DNA of 64,000 nt from Amycolatopsis taiwanensis DSM 45107. GTDB lineage: Bacteria; Actinomycetota; Actinomycetes; Mycobacteriales; Pseudonocardiaceae. The position numbers and the translations under genes are program-made. The stretch covers positions 4,134 to 68,133 of the forward strand of contig NZ_JAFB01000025.1 in assembly GCF_000519205.1 (NCBI RefSeq), given 5' to 3'. The notes beneath the pieces were generated by a model. That model ran no database searches and had not been told where the DNA came from. It saw nothing but the letters and a program-made list of their open reading frames with translations. Shown here in pieces: positions 35,165 to 44,321 of this stretch. The first letter of the stretch is position 1. Every line of letters starts with the position of its first letter.

Positions 35165-35289
35165 CGACCCTCCACAATGCACTCTTCGCGGCGCCGCGGC
35201 ACCCGTCGCGGCACGCCCGGCGGTCCATGCCATCCTGGGGCCCCGGCGGCGACCGGCCGCCGGACACGCACGGACGAAAGGGATCGCTT

Positions 35290-35559
35290 GTGAGCATTGT
35301 CGGCTGGATCATACTGGGGCTGATCGCCGGGGCCATCGCCAAGATGCTCATGCCGGGCAAGGATCCGGGCGGCTGCATCATCACCATGCTGCTCGGCGTG
35401 GGCGGCGCGTTCGTCGGCGGCTGGATCGGCAAGACGGTGTTCCACCGGCCGCTGGGCACGTTCTTCGACCTGCGCACGTGGGGCCTGGCGATCCTCGGCG
35501 CGCTGGTCATCCTCGTCGCCTACCGCCTGATCTTGGGTGACCGCCACAAGCGGCGCTGA
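35290..35559 (+). CDS. GlsB/YeaQ/YmgE-family membrane protein
   Basis: The product has 89 residues from the GTG at 35290, with AAAGGGA upstream. Three membrane helices and the glycine-rich family pattern (GLIAGAIAKMLMPGKDPGG, LLGVGGAFVGGWIG) identify the transglycosylase-associated/YeaQ family, often induced by stress. The molecular role is unknown. It is a single-gene unit bracketed by two hairpin terminators. Confidence 0.9.
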   Translation: MSIVGWIILGLIAGAIAKMLMPGKDPGGCIITMLLGVGGAFVGGWIGKTVFHRPLGTFFDLRTWGLAILGALVILVAYRLILGDRHKRR

Positions 35560-35573
35560 CGCCCTGACACCGC

Positions 35574-35607
35574 TCCGTCCCACCCGAGCTACCCCGGGTG
35601 GGACGGA
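35574..35607. terminator. Strong bidirectional hairpin terminator
   Basis: A perfect 13-bp stem (TCCGTCCCACCCG / CGGGTGGGACGGA) with an 8-base loop separates the GlsB-type gene from the convergent efflux-pump gene. Confidence 0.85.
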
Positions 35608-35661
35608 TTCGCTGACTACTGGATCGGGGCGGGCCTGACGCAACGTCCGATTCCCATTGTG

Positions 35662-37299
35662 TCAGTGGCTGCCCACGTCGTCGCCCGCATAAGCGGGTTG
35701 GTCGTCGGCCCCGGAATGGACGGTCGCCCCGGTCACGGAACGGCCGCCTCCTCCTCGATCGTGGTCCGCCTCCGGTGTCAGCGCCGTGGGCTTTCCGACC
35801 GGACGCAAGGCGATCAGCAGCACAACCGCTCCGACGAGTGCGATGAGCATGATCCAGGCCGCGCCGACGTGCATAGCGTGAACGAACGCATCATCGGCAG
35901 CGTGCGCAAGAGCGGGCCGGTGGCTCGCGGTGGCGACATGCCGGGCCTGTTCGGCGGAAACCCGCGCCCGGTCCTGCTCCGGCCCGGGCACAGCGCCCAG
36001 CGAGGGTTCGATCGCGCGCCGATACACGATCGACATGATCGTGCCGCCGACCGCGATCCCGATCACGCTGCCGGCCTGTCGCACGGTGTTGGTGACGGCC
36101 GACCCGGCACCGGCCCGTTCCAACGGCAGAGAGCTGATCAATGCTGCCGTCACCGGGCCGATCACCATGCCGATCGAGAGGCCCTGGACCAACAACAGGA
36201 GTTCGATCCGGACGAGTGGGGTTTGCAGTCCGAGGAACCCGTACGCGCCCATGGTCAGCGCCGCCACGGTGAGCGCTGGTACGGCGACCGGACGCAGCGA
36301 CCAGCGGCGAACCAGACGCGCGCCAAGGGTCGCCCCCAGGGTCGCACCGAGCGCGGTCGGGAGACTGGCCAAGCCCGCCTCCATCGGCGAAAAGCCGCGT
36401 GCGCCCTGTAGGTAGAACGCGTTATAGAAGGTGACGGCGGCGATCGCGAAGAGGAGCAATCCGAGCGCCGCGTTACCGCCACCGAAGGCACGTTGCGCGA
36501 GCAGCCGGGGATCGAAGCTGGGCACCTTGATTCGCAGTTCGGCGAGTACGAAAGCGGCCAGCAGGACCAGTCCAACGGCGATCGGCGCCCAGACGTCGGT
36601 ACGACTCCAGGCGGCCACCTGCCCCGCGCGGATCAGCCCGTAGGCCAACGCGGCGAGCCCGCTGGTCGACAGCAACATCCCAGCCGGGTCCAGCGGCCGG
36701 CGGACGGGGCTGCGGAAATTCGGGACCAGCACGGCGATCCCCACCAACGCCAGCGCCACGACCGGGACATTGACCAGAAAGACCGAGCCCCACCAGAAAT
36801 GGTCGAGAAGCAACCCGGCCAACACCGGACCGGCAGCCATTCCGACACCGGCGGATGTCGAGGAAATGGCGATCGCGGTCGCCCGCGCGGGGCCAGTGAA
36901 GGTCCACATGAGAATGGCCAGGTTGGCGGGCATGATCAGCGCACTGCCCACGCCCATCGCGGCTCGAGCGGCAATCAGTTGGCCGGCGTCGCCTGCATAC
37001 GCCGCCCACACCGAGGACCCGGCGAAAACCACCAATCCGGTTGCGAGCACGGTCCGGTGACCGAGACGATCGCCCAGTGCGCCTGCGGTGAACATCAAGG
37101 TGGCGAAGGCCAGCGTGTACGAGCCGGTGGCCCACTGCAGCTCGGCCGGGCCGGCATCCAGTCCACGGACCGGGTCCGCGAGGGTCTCCAAGGTGGTACT
37201 CAGGACGGTGTTGTCCAGCCAGATCAGCAGCGAGCACAACATGAGGACAGCAAGGATCAACTGCTGCCTGAATTTCGGCAGCATTGGGGACGTGGTCAT
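35662..37299 (-). CDS. MFS drug:H+ antiporter, DHA2 (EmrB/QacA-like) family
   Basis: The product has 545 residues with about 14 membrane helices. Motifs include LIWLDNTVLSTTLETL (helix 1), GDRLGHRTVLATGL (loop 2-3), and AGVGMAAGPVLAGLL (antiporter motif C in helix 5). These pumps export drugs or antibiotics. There is no local regulator gene. The upstream region holds a set of imperfect direct repeats that may contain the control sites. Confidence 0.9.
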   Translation of the reverse strand: MTTSPMLPKFRQQLILAVLMLCSLLIWLDNTVLSTTLETLADPVRGLDAGPAELQWATGSYTLAFATLMFTAGALGDRLGHRTVLATGLVVFAGSSVWAAYAGDAGQLIAARAAMGVGSALIMPANLAILMWTFTGPARATAIAISSTSAGVGMAAGPVLAGLLLDHFWWGSVFLVNVPVVALALVGIAVLVPNFRSPVRRPLDPAGMLLSTSGLAALAYGLIRAGQVAAWSRTDVWAPIAVGLVLLAAFVLAELRIKVPSFDPRLLAQRAFGGGNAALGLLLFAIAAVTFYNAFYLQGARGFSPMEAGLASLPTALGATLGATLGARLVRRWSLRPVAVPALTVAALTMGAYGFLGLQTPLVRIELLLLVQGLSIGMVIGPVTAALISSLPLERAGAGSAVTNTVRQAGSVIGIAVGGTIMSIVYRRAIEPSLGAVPGPEQDRARVSAEQARHVATASHRPALAHAADDAFVHAMHVGAAWIMLIALVGAVVLLIALRPVGKPTALTPEADHDRGGGGRSVTGATVHSGADDQPAYAGDDVGSH

Positions 37300-37363
37300 G
37301 AATACCTTCGGGAGCGATCAGTAAAGACCTGACGATTGGACCGTAGACAATCGTCACGCCTCT

Positions 37364-37515
37364 GTCAATTTCTGAGCACCCGTGAACAAACGGTGGTTTC
37401 AGCGAGTCGCCGAGGACATATTGCCAGGCCGTTGTCAAATGAGTGCTGGTCAAAAAAATCGTTGATTCAGCGAGTCGCCGGGGGCATAAAATCGCGCCCC
37501 GGTCAATTTCTGGGC
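37364..37515. repeat. Interleaved imperfect direct repeats upstream of the efflux pump
   Basis: GTCAATTTCTG(A/G)GC occurs at 37364-37377 and 37502-37515. A 23-bp unit beginning TTCAGCGAGTCGCCG and ending CATA occurs at 37398-37420 and 37466-37488 with two mismatches. The order is A-B-B-A with similar A-B spacing (34 and 36 bases). The rest of the 467-bp gap (37300-37766) shows no supported gene. Confidence 0.6.
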
Positions 37516-37766
37516 TTTTGTTTTAACTCACACGTCAGCCGACCTGCTGAGCACGGCGGTTGCAAAGTCATGCGGTCCCGGACTGATGCAACACCATCGC
37601 TTCGCTGCGCAGGAGAACTCTGAGGCCTGGTTGGCCGCCGCGGACGCCGACGACCAACCAGGACTCCGGTCGTTCGTGGTGGCCCCGCGCCGCGCTCACC
37701 GATGCGGTCGCCGCGGGGCTCACCTGCCGTGGAACAGCGGGGATCATCGAAGACCGGATCAACCCG

Positions 37767-38315
37767 TTACGCGCCCGTCACGGCGAACCACGCGTTCGCC
37801 GGGGAAGTGACGAACACGATGGGCGCGATGCACGGTGACGGCAGCGAAACGGTCCCCTCGATCGTCGCGTCACCGGTCCTTGTCGCGGGGACCGGGGCAG
37901 TCTCGACGTTGACCACGGCTGGGGCACCGGCCGTGACGGTCTGGCAGCTGACGATTGCCTTGAGCTGCGCCGACGGGTTCGTACCCTGCTGGCCGACCGG
38001 GACCGGGTCATGGTGCGCCAGCGTCAGGCCGCGCACCTTGACCTTGACCTTCCCATCGGTATGGACCTCACCCTTCGCCTCCCGGACCTCCCACGGCAGG
38101 CCGCCACCGGAAAGCCCGCGGATGGGATTCGCCGCACCGATGTAGGGCCCGGTCAGCGGGGTCATCACATCGAACTTGAGCACGTTCTGGACGGCGTGCG
38201 CGGCCGCCGCGCTCGGGGCGACGGGCCTGGCACCATCCGACGCCATCGCGATGGCGGGCACGGCGACCGACAGTGCCAGCAGTGATCCGACCAGTGCCAA
38301 AGGCCGACGTCTCAT
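37767..38315 (-). CDS. Secreted hypothetical protein (182 aa)
   Basis: I recognise no family. It has 182 residues with a clear Sec signal peptide (MRRRPLALVGSLLALSVAVP, cleavage near AIAMASDGA). The mature part looks beta-rich, with GKVKVKVRGLTLAHHDPVPV, AIVSCQTVTAG and a second Cys near the end, so one disulfide is likely. Similar small exported beta proteins are common in actinomycetes. It diverges from the AftB-like gene; the 286-bp gap holds promoters only. Confidence 0.7.
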   Translation of the reverse strand: MRRRPLALVGSLLALSVAVPAIAMASDGARPVAPSAAAAHAVQNVLKFDVMTPLTGPYIGAANPIRGLSGGGLPWEVREAKGEVHTDGKVKVKVRGLTLAHHDPVPVGQQGTNPSAQLKAIVSCQTVTAGAPAVVNVETAPVPATRTGDATIEGTVSLPSPCIAPIVFVTSPANAWFAVTGA

Positions 38316-38601
38316 GCAGACCTCCTTGGTTGTGGGTACGCCCCGGAAATACGCGCGGCGGTACCGACCGGTTCAGATCACCACGCGCGAACGTCAGACC
38401 GGCAACTTCGGATCGGTTACGAGGGCGAGCAACCGGCCACCGTGCTCGGGTACCGCGGATGTTCGGCGAACATGGTGACACTGCCGTCTGGCTGACCGGT
38501 CACCCCGCGGCACGTGCTGTACCCACAGATCTGCGCTGCTTACTCACGACCGGACGTGGCTTCGGGTTGGATCGAACACGTCGTGCAACCTTGAGGCGAT
38601 C

Positions 38602-40179
38602 TTGCGCGTGAGTGAGTACGTGATTCTTGCGGAAGCGGAGGTTCCGGTCGCCGAGACCAGGCAGGTCCGGCATCGGTGGAACCTCGTGGTGATCGGCGTG
38701 ATCGCGAGCCTGTTCGCGGTGCTCGCCTGGCAGCGTCGGTGGATGAGCGACGACGGCTTGATCGTGTTGCGTACCGTGCGGCAGATCCTCGACGGCAACG
38801 GCCCGGTGTACAACGTGGGTGAGCGGGTAGAGGTCAACACCAGTGCACTGTGGACGGCGATCCTCGCCTTGCTGGGCCTGACCGGGCTGCGGCTGGAGTG
38901 GCTCGCCGTAGGCACCGGGCTGGCCTGCGCTGTCGGTGGGCTCGTTCTCGGACTGGATGCGGCGCGCCGGCTGCATCGTGGAGCCGTGCTGCCCGCCGGG
39001 GTGCTCGTCGTTTGCACGGTGCCACCGTTCTTGGACTTCGCGACATCCGGCCTGGAGACGGGACTGGTCACGCTGTGGCTGGGCGCGACCTGGTGGCTCC
39101 TCGTCCGGGCCGGCACCGCGCGGCGGATCTGGCCGGTCGCGCTGGTGATCGGCCTCGGACCGCTCGTGCGGCCGGAGCTGGCGTTGTTCAGCATGGTCAT
39201 GTTCGGGGCACTGCTGATGGTCTGCCGGCCAGGCTGGCGACGAGCCGTTGCCTGGCTCGCCGTCGCCGGATCGTTGCCGTTGGTGTACCAGGTCTTCCGC
39301 ATGGGCTATTACGGTCTGCTCACGCCGAACACCGCGCTGGCGAAGGAGGCCTCGGGACACCGGTGGATGCGCGGCCTGTACTACCTCACCGATCTCAACG
39401 ACGCCTACCTGTTGTGGCTGCCCCTGCTCGCGCTGGCGGGCGTGTTGGCCTGGATACTGCGGTCGAACCCACGCCGGGTCGTCACGCTCGCACCGGTCGT
39501 GGCCGGGATCGGGCTGGCGATCTACACCGTGCGGGTCGGCGGCGATTTCATGCACGGCCGGATGCTGCTTCCAGCCATTTTCGCGGTGCTGCTGCCGGTG
39601 CTCGTACTGCCGGCCAAGCAGTGGGCGGTCGCGGCGGGGGTGGGAGCTTGGGCCCTGGTCGCGGGCACGTCGTTACGCGTCCCCTACGCGCCGGGATTCG
39701 CTGCCGGCACCCAGATCGCGGACGAACGCGCGTTCTGGGTGAATGCGACCGGCCGGGAACACCCGATCCTCGCCGAGGACTTCCAGAACGTTTCGGCGGT
39801 GCGCGATCCGGCGGTCCTGCCGGACGGCAGGATCCTGAGCTACTCCATCGGCGCAATCGGCATGTTCACGCCGCTCGAGGTGACGGTGCACGACCCGATC
39901 GGCCTGTCCAATCCGCTGGCCGCGCACGCCAGCAACCTGCCGGACGGGCGAGCCGGACACGACAAGCGGATCTCGGCCGACTGGGACATGGCCGACACCG
40001 GCTATGGCGGCCCCGCGGTGAAGGCGCTGGCCTGTCCCGCAATCGCCGAGATGCTCGAGTCGGTACGCGCACCCCTCACGCCACAACAGTTCTGGCGGAA
40101 CCTGAGGGGCTCGTTCGACCGGACGTCCCTGCGGTATGACCCCGATCCAGCCCGTGCCTGCTCAGGAGCGGGCTCCTGA
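38602..40179 (+). CDS. AftB-like arabinofuranosyltransferase (membrane GT-C)
   Basis: The product has about 525 residues with around ten membrane helices. The first periplasmic loop contains QRRWMSDDGLIVLRTVRQIL, whose Asp pair is the expected GT-C catalytic site, then GNGPVYNVGERVEVNTSALW. These segments are hallmarks of AftB, which adds terminal beta-1,2-arabinofuranose to arabinan. It is shorter than mycobacterial AftB (about 630 residues), so the C-terminal periplasmic domain is reduced. The start is TTG at 38602 or GTG at 38608; GAGG precedes both. Confidence 0.78.
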   Translation: MRVSEYVILAEAEVPVAETRQVRHRWNLVVIGVIASLFAVLAWQRRWMSDDGLIVLRTVRQILDGNGPVYNVGERVEVNTSALWTAILALLGLTGLRLEWLAVGTGLACAVGGLVLGLDAARRLHRGAVLPAGVLVVCTVPPFLDFATSGLETGLVTLWLGATWWLLVRAGTARRIWPVALVIGLGPLVRPELALFSMVMFGALLMVCRPGWRRAVAWLAVAGSLPLVYQVFRMGYYGLLTPNTALAKEASGHRWMRGLYYLTDLNDAYLLWLPLLALAGVLAWILRSNPRRVVTLAPVVAGIGLAIYTVRVGGDFMHGRMLLPAIFAVLLPVLVLPAKQWAVAAGVGAWALVAGTSLRVPYAPGFAAGTQIADERAFWVNATGREHPILAEDFQNVSAVRDPAVLPDGRILSYSIGAIGMFTPLEVTVHDPIGLSNPLAAHASNLPDGRAGHDKRISADWDMADTGYGGPAVKALACPAIAEMLESVRAPLTPQQFWRNLRGSFDRTSLRYDPDPARACSGAGS

Positions 40180-40259
40180 GCTTGCTCGTCAGCCTGTCGA
40201 CTTCACCGGCGCTCCGCGCTTGATGCGGTGACATACCCGGCCGGCAAGCCGGGCGGCGC

Positions 40260-41336
40260 TCAGATTCCCAGCTTTCTGGCGACCTGCTCGGTGTGCCGGT
40301 CGGCGTCCCCGAACGCGAGTGCGGACGCGAAGGCGTGCTCGGAGTAGTGGTGCAGGCCGTGTTCGGCCGTGAAGCCGATGGCGCCGTGCACCTGGTGGCC
40401 CAGCGCGCACACCCGAAGGTAGGCCTCGGACACCCACGACTTCGCCATCGCCAGCTCCATGTCCGCGTCGAGGCCGGACCCCAGCCGCCAGATCGCCTCG
40501 TACGCCGCCAGCCGCGCGCTGAGCACGTCGATCGCCATGTTGGCGCAGTGGTGCTGCACGGCCTGGAACGCGCCGATCGGCTTGCCGAACTGCTCCCGCT
40601 CCCGCGCGTAGGCCACGGTCATGTCGAGCACGCCCTGGGCGCCGCCGACCATCTCCGCACAGGTCGCCGCGATGCCGTACGCGCCGATCGCCTCCGCGGC
40701 GCCCGCACCGAGCACCTGGTCACCGGGCACGGACACGTGCTCGAACCGCACCCGGTTCGCCGGATCGCCGACCACGTCGAGGCGTTGAAGATCCAGCCCC
40801 GGCGAGGCCGTGTCGACCACTACAGCGATCGTGTCGTCGCCGTCCCGGGCCGCGACGACCAGCCGGTCGGCGGCGTCGGCGTAGGGCACGAACAGCGCGG
40901 TCCCGTTCAGGACCAGGCCGTCGGCCGACCGCTCGGCGGCGATCTGCGCGCTGGTGTCGGTGTCGGTCACGTAGGTGAACACCTGGCCCCGCGCGATCGC
41001 GCCGAGCCATTCGGACCGTTGTGTGTCCGTGCCGTGCCGCAGGATCGGCATACCGCAGCAGGCGACGGTAGGGAGGAACGGGCTCGGAACGCGCGCCCGG
41101 CCAAGTTCCTCCACGACCAGGCACAGCTCCAAAAAGCCCAGGCCGACGCCGCCGTACTCCTCGGGCAAAGCGAGGCCGGGCCAGCCGAGTTCGGCCATCT
41201 CCTTCCACACCTGCGTCGAGTAGCCGGCCGGGTCGCCGGCGACCGCCCGCGCGCCGGCCACGGCCGCGCGGGCGCTCAGCAGTTCTCGTGCGGTGGCCTG
41301 GATCGTGCGCTGATCCTCGGTGAGGGTGAGGTCCAT
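40260..41336 (-). CDS. Acyl-CoA dehydrogenase, short subunit type
   Basis: The product has 358 residues with the ACAD fold (PEEYGGVGLGFLELCLVVEE, YAREREQFGKPIGAFQAVQH, HGAIGFTAEHGLHHY). It is shorter than the partner ACAD encoded earlier in the operon. Such long-plus-short pairs in actinobacteria often form alpha2-beta2 enzymes with one active flavin site per pair. Its ATG shares one base with the stop of the VOC gene (TGATG), so it is translationally coupled and last in the operon. Confidence 0.9.
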   Translation of the reverse strand: MDLTLTEDQRTIQATARELLSARAAVAGARAVAGDPAGYSTQVWKEMAELGWPGLALPEEYGGVGLGFLELCLVVEELGRARVPSPFLPTVACCGMPILRHGTDTQRSEWLGAIARGQVFTYVTDTDTSAQIAAERSADGLVLNGTALFVPYADAADRLVVAARDGDDTIAVVVDTASPGLDLQRLDVVGDPANRVRFEHVSVPGDQVLGAGAAEAIGAYGIAATCAEMVGGAQGVLDMTVAYAREREQFGKPIGAFQAVQHHCANMAIDVLSARLAAYEAIWRLGSGLDADMELAMAKSWVSEAYLRVCALGHQVHGAIGFTAEHGLHHYSEHAFASALAFGDADRHTEQVARKLGI

Positions 41337-42265
41337 CAGCTCTCCGGCGGGATCTTGTCCGAACGCACCCACACGCCGGGCCGCTCCTCCCAGAAGAGCT
41401 GCACCAGTACTCCCCCGGCGTGCTTGGGGTGGATGAACGTGTGCTTCCACGCGGCGCCGTCGGTGACCCCGGTCTCGTCGTCGAAGGTCGGGATCTCGTG
41501 GTGCGCGCACGCGGCCAGCGCCGCGTCCCAGTCGGACACCTGGAAGGTCACGTGGTGCACGGCCGGGCCGTTCCGGGAGAGGAACCGGTCGATGAACGAG
41601 TCGTCACCGCGCGGCATGATGATCTCCCAGCAGATCGACGAGCCGGGGATGTTCAGCACGAGGTCGGCCATGTCCGGGTGCTCGTCGATCGGCGTGCGCC
41701 ACACCTGCACGAAACCGGCGAGGGCGGCGTACCAGGCGGCCAGCTCGTCCCGGTCGGGGAACGCCTGGCAGACGTGGTCGACGTTGAGGATGCCCAGGGT
41801 CGGCCCGTCCGGTTCGGTCCGCTCCGCCGGAACCGCCGCCTCGTCGCCGCAGAGCGCGAGGCTGCCGGGGCCGCGTAGCCGGAACAACACGCCCTTGCCC
41901 GACTTCGGCGGGGTCAGCGACGCCTCGACCCAGCCGGACTGCGTGGTCGTCGTGATGCCGAGCTCGTCCAGTTCACGCACGGCCGCGTCCAGGTCGGGCA
42001 CCTCCACGGCGACGTGGTGGAACCCCGCCCGGCCGCCGTTGTCGTCGAGCGCCGCCTGGATCGGCGAGTTGTCGCCGGAAGGCGCGAGCACCTCCCAGAC
42101 CTGCCCGGACGAGCCGGGCACCGCGAACCGGACGCCCCGCACCCCCTGCGCCCGATTGTCCCATGTGGACAGCCGGCGAAAGCCGAACAGCCCCTCCAGC
42201 AAGCCGACCTGCCTTTCCAGGTCGGGTGTGACGGTTGCGATGTGGTCGATCCGATAGATCCGCAT
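41336..42265 (-). CDS. VOC-superfamily two-domain protein
   Basis: The product has 309 residues with two vicinal-oxygen-chelate domains: residues 1-140 start RIDHIATVTPDLERQVGLLE, and about 155-300 contain NVDHVCQAFPDRDELAAWY. The metal-type residues are H8 (RIDHIA), HHVAVEV and HHVTFQVSD. The family includes methylmalonyl-CoA epimerases and extradiol dioxygenases. Its place among acyl-CoA genes suggests epimerase or lyase activity on a CoA ester (inference). Confidence 0.82.
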   Translation of the reverse strand: MRIYRIDHIATVTPDLERQVGLLEGLFGFRRLSTWDNRAQGVRGVRFAVPGSSGQVWEVLAPSGDNSPIQAALDDNGGRAGFHHVAVEVPDLDAAVRELDELGITTTTQSGWVEASLTPPKSGKGVLFRLRGPGSLALCGDEAAVPAERTEPDGPTLGILNVDHVCQAFPDRDELAAWYAALAGFVQVWRTPIDEHPDMADLVLNIPGSSICWEIIMPRGDDSFIDRFLSRNGPAVHHVTFQVSDWDAALAACAHHEIPTFDDETGVTDGAAWKHTFIHPKHAGGVLVQLFWEERPGVWVRSDKIPPES

Positions 42266-42318
42266 AACGCCCTCTCAGCAGCAAACGTGCCGCATCGCCC
42301 ATGAACCTTCCGGACTTC

Positions 42319-43068
42319 TCAGCTCGGATGCGGCTCGATCCAGTCGTAGCCGTTCTCCACCAGTTCCTTGACCAGGCGCAGGTTGTACCGGTTCATCGCG
42401 GCAATCCGCTGGGCCAGCCCGGCGACCTCCTTGTCGAAATCGTCGGCCGGGAAGACGTTGTTCACCAGGCCCAGCTGCAACGCCCGCTCCGGATCCAGCC
42501 GGATGCCGGTGAACAGCAACTCCTTGGCGCGGGCCTTCCCGATCCGCTGCGGCAGCCGCTTCACCCCGCCCCAGCCGGGCGCGGAGCCGCCGAACTCGGG
42601 CTGGTCCGGATCCTCCTTGCCGTCCATGAACTTCGGCTGGTACGGCGGCTTCGCCGACAGGGTGATCTCGACAAGACCCATCTTCGCGTTGTCCGAACAG
42701 ACGATGAAGTCGGCGGCGAGCGCCAGTTCGAGGCCGCCGCCGACGGCATAGCCGTGCACGGCCGCGATCACCGGGATGGACAGCCGTTCCATCATGGCGA
42801 ACGTCTTCTCGCCAAGCCTGCCCTGCTCGATCCGGTCCTTCCTGGTCAGCGACTCCGACCAGTCCAGATCCATGCCGGCGCAGAACGCCCGTTCGCCCGC
42901 GCCACGCAACACCGCTACGCAGACGTCCTCGTCGTCGTCGATCTCGGTGAAGACCTGGCGCAACTCGTGCATCGAGGTGGGAGTCAGCGCGTTGAGCTTC
43001 TCCGGGCGGTTCAGCGTCAGCCAGGCGATCCGGTCTTCGATCTTGATGTCAAGGGTCTCGTAGCTCAT
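42319..43068 (-). CDS. Enoyl-CoA hydratase/isomerase family protein
   Basis: This crotonase-fold enzyme has 249 residues. It shows RGAGERAFCAGMDLDW (first oxyanion-hole strand) and IPVIAAVHGYAVGGGLELALAADF (second oxyanion loop). The position usually held by a catalytic Glu near GWGGVKRLPQRIG is not typical of true hydratases, so isomerase, hydrolase or C-C lyase activity is possible. It sits between the long ACAD gene and the VOC gene with short gaps. Confidence 0.9.
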   Translation of the reverse strand: MSYETLDIKIEDRIAWLTLNRPEKLNALTPTSMHELRQVFTEIDDDEDVCVAVLRGAGERAFCAGMDLDWSESLTRKDRIEQGRLGEKTFAMMERLSIPVIAAVHGYAVGGGLELALAADFIVCSDNAKMGLVEITLSAKPPYQPKFMDGKEDPDQPEFGGSAPGWGGVKRLPQRIGKARAKELLFTGIRLDPERALQLGLVNNVFPADDFDKEVAGLAQRIAAMNRYNLRLVKELVENGYDWIEPHPS

Positions 43069-43090
43069 GCGCTCCTTCTCCAGTCTGGGT

Positions 43091-44311
43091 TCAACTCCGG
43101 GGCAGGCCGAGGCCACGGGTGGCGATGACATTGCGCTGGATCTCCGTTGTGCCGCCGAGGAAGGTCGCGGCGACCGCGTCGAACTTCAGGTGGGTGAACG
43201 CGGCGGCGAGCGGCTGCCCGGTCCGGTCCCACCGGCGCGCGTCCTGGCCGAACACGGCGGTCCCGGTGCGGGCGATGCGTTGCGCCAACTCGGCGCCGAA
43301 CAACTGGTTCACCGACGCCTCGTAGCCGGGCACGCCACCCCTTGCCTGCTCGGACACGGTGTGGCGGGCCAGGTTGTACAGCACCCGCATCTCCGTATAC
43401 CGGCGGGCGATCTCGTGTCGCACAGCGGCCTTGTCCGGTCCGAGCCCGTTCGCGCGCACGTGCTCCACGAGCCGTTTCAGCGCCTGCTCGAACTTCACCG
43501 TGGCCCCGATGCCGGCGCGCTCGAAGCTCAACGCGGTCATCGCGATGTACCAGCCGCGGTTCTCGTCACCGACTCGGTTGCGCACCGGAATGCGCGCGTC
43601 CGAAAAGAAGACTTCGGCGAACGGGGTGGCACCGCGGATGTCCTCGATCGGCCGGATGGTCACCCCTGGGGTTGCCGTGTCCACCAACAGAAAGGTGATG
43701 CCTCGATGCTTGGGCGCCTCCGGGGCGGTGCGCACCAGCACGAACAGCCAGTCCGCATACTGGCCAAGCGACGTCCACACCTTCTGCCCGTTGACCACGT
43801 AGTGGTCGCCGTCCCGCACCGCGGTGGTGCGCAGTGAGGCGAGGTCCGAGCCGGACCCGGGTTCGGAGAAACCCTGCGCCCAGGTCCGCTCGCCGCGCGC
43901 GATCGGCGGCAGATGCTCGGCCTTCTGTTCGGCGGTTCCGTGCTCCAGCAACGTCGGACCGAGCAGGAACGCCCCGATCCCGTTCACGGTCGGGACCCGT
44001 GCCCGCATCATCTCCTCGTGCAGCACGAACTCCTCGAACGAGCTCAGTCCCGCCCCGCCGAACTCCTTCGGCCAGTGCGGCGTGATCCAGCCGCGTTCGG
44101 CCAGCACGGCGGCCCATCTCCGGGCGCCATCGCGCCTGTCCGGGTCGGGACTGAACCGGTCGACCGGCCAGTTGTAGCCCCAGACGTCCTCCGGTTCCAA
44201 GCTGTGCTCGGCCGCCGGGTCCGGCCGGTACCCGGCCGGGAAGCGTTCGGCGATGAACGTCCGCACTTCATCGCGGAACGCCGCCTGCTCCGACGTATCG
44301 TCCCAGTGCAT
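43091..44311 (-). CDS. Acyl-CoA dehydrogenase, long subunit (FadE type)
   Basis: The product has 406 residues. ACAD signatures are QGFSEPGSGSDLASLRTTAV (flavin-substrate region), NGQKVWTSLGQYADW and FLGGTTEIQRNVIATRGLGLP. It oxidises an acyl-CoA to the enoyl-CoA with FAD, passing electrons to ETF. It follows the ligase by 10 bp. With the shorter ACAD at the end of the operon it probably forms a heteromer, as in steroid side-chain FadE pairs. Confidence 0.92.
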   Translation of the reverse strand: MHWDDTSEQAAFRDEVRTFIAERFPAGYRPDPAAEHSLEPEDVWGYNWPVDRFSPDPDRRDGARRWAAVLAERGWITPHWPKEFGGAGLSSFEEFVLHEEMMRARVPTVNGIGAFLLGPTLLEHGTAEQKAEHLPPIARGERTWAQGFSEPGSGSDLASLRTTAVRDGDHYVVNGQKVWTSLGQYADWLFVLVRTAPEAPKHRGITFLLVDTATPGVTIRPIEDIRGATPFAEVFFSDARIPVRNRVGDENRGWYIAMTALSFERAGIGATVKFEQALKRLVEHVRANGLGPDKAAVRHEIARRYTEMRVLYNLARHTVSEQARGGVPGYEASVNQLFGAELAQRIARTGTAVFGQDARRWDRTGQPLAAAFTHLKFDAVAATFLGGTTEIQRNVIATRGLGLPRS

Positions 44312-44321
44312 CTGCTCGTCC

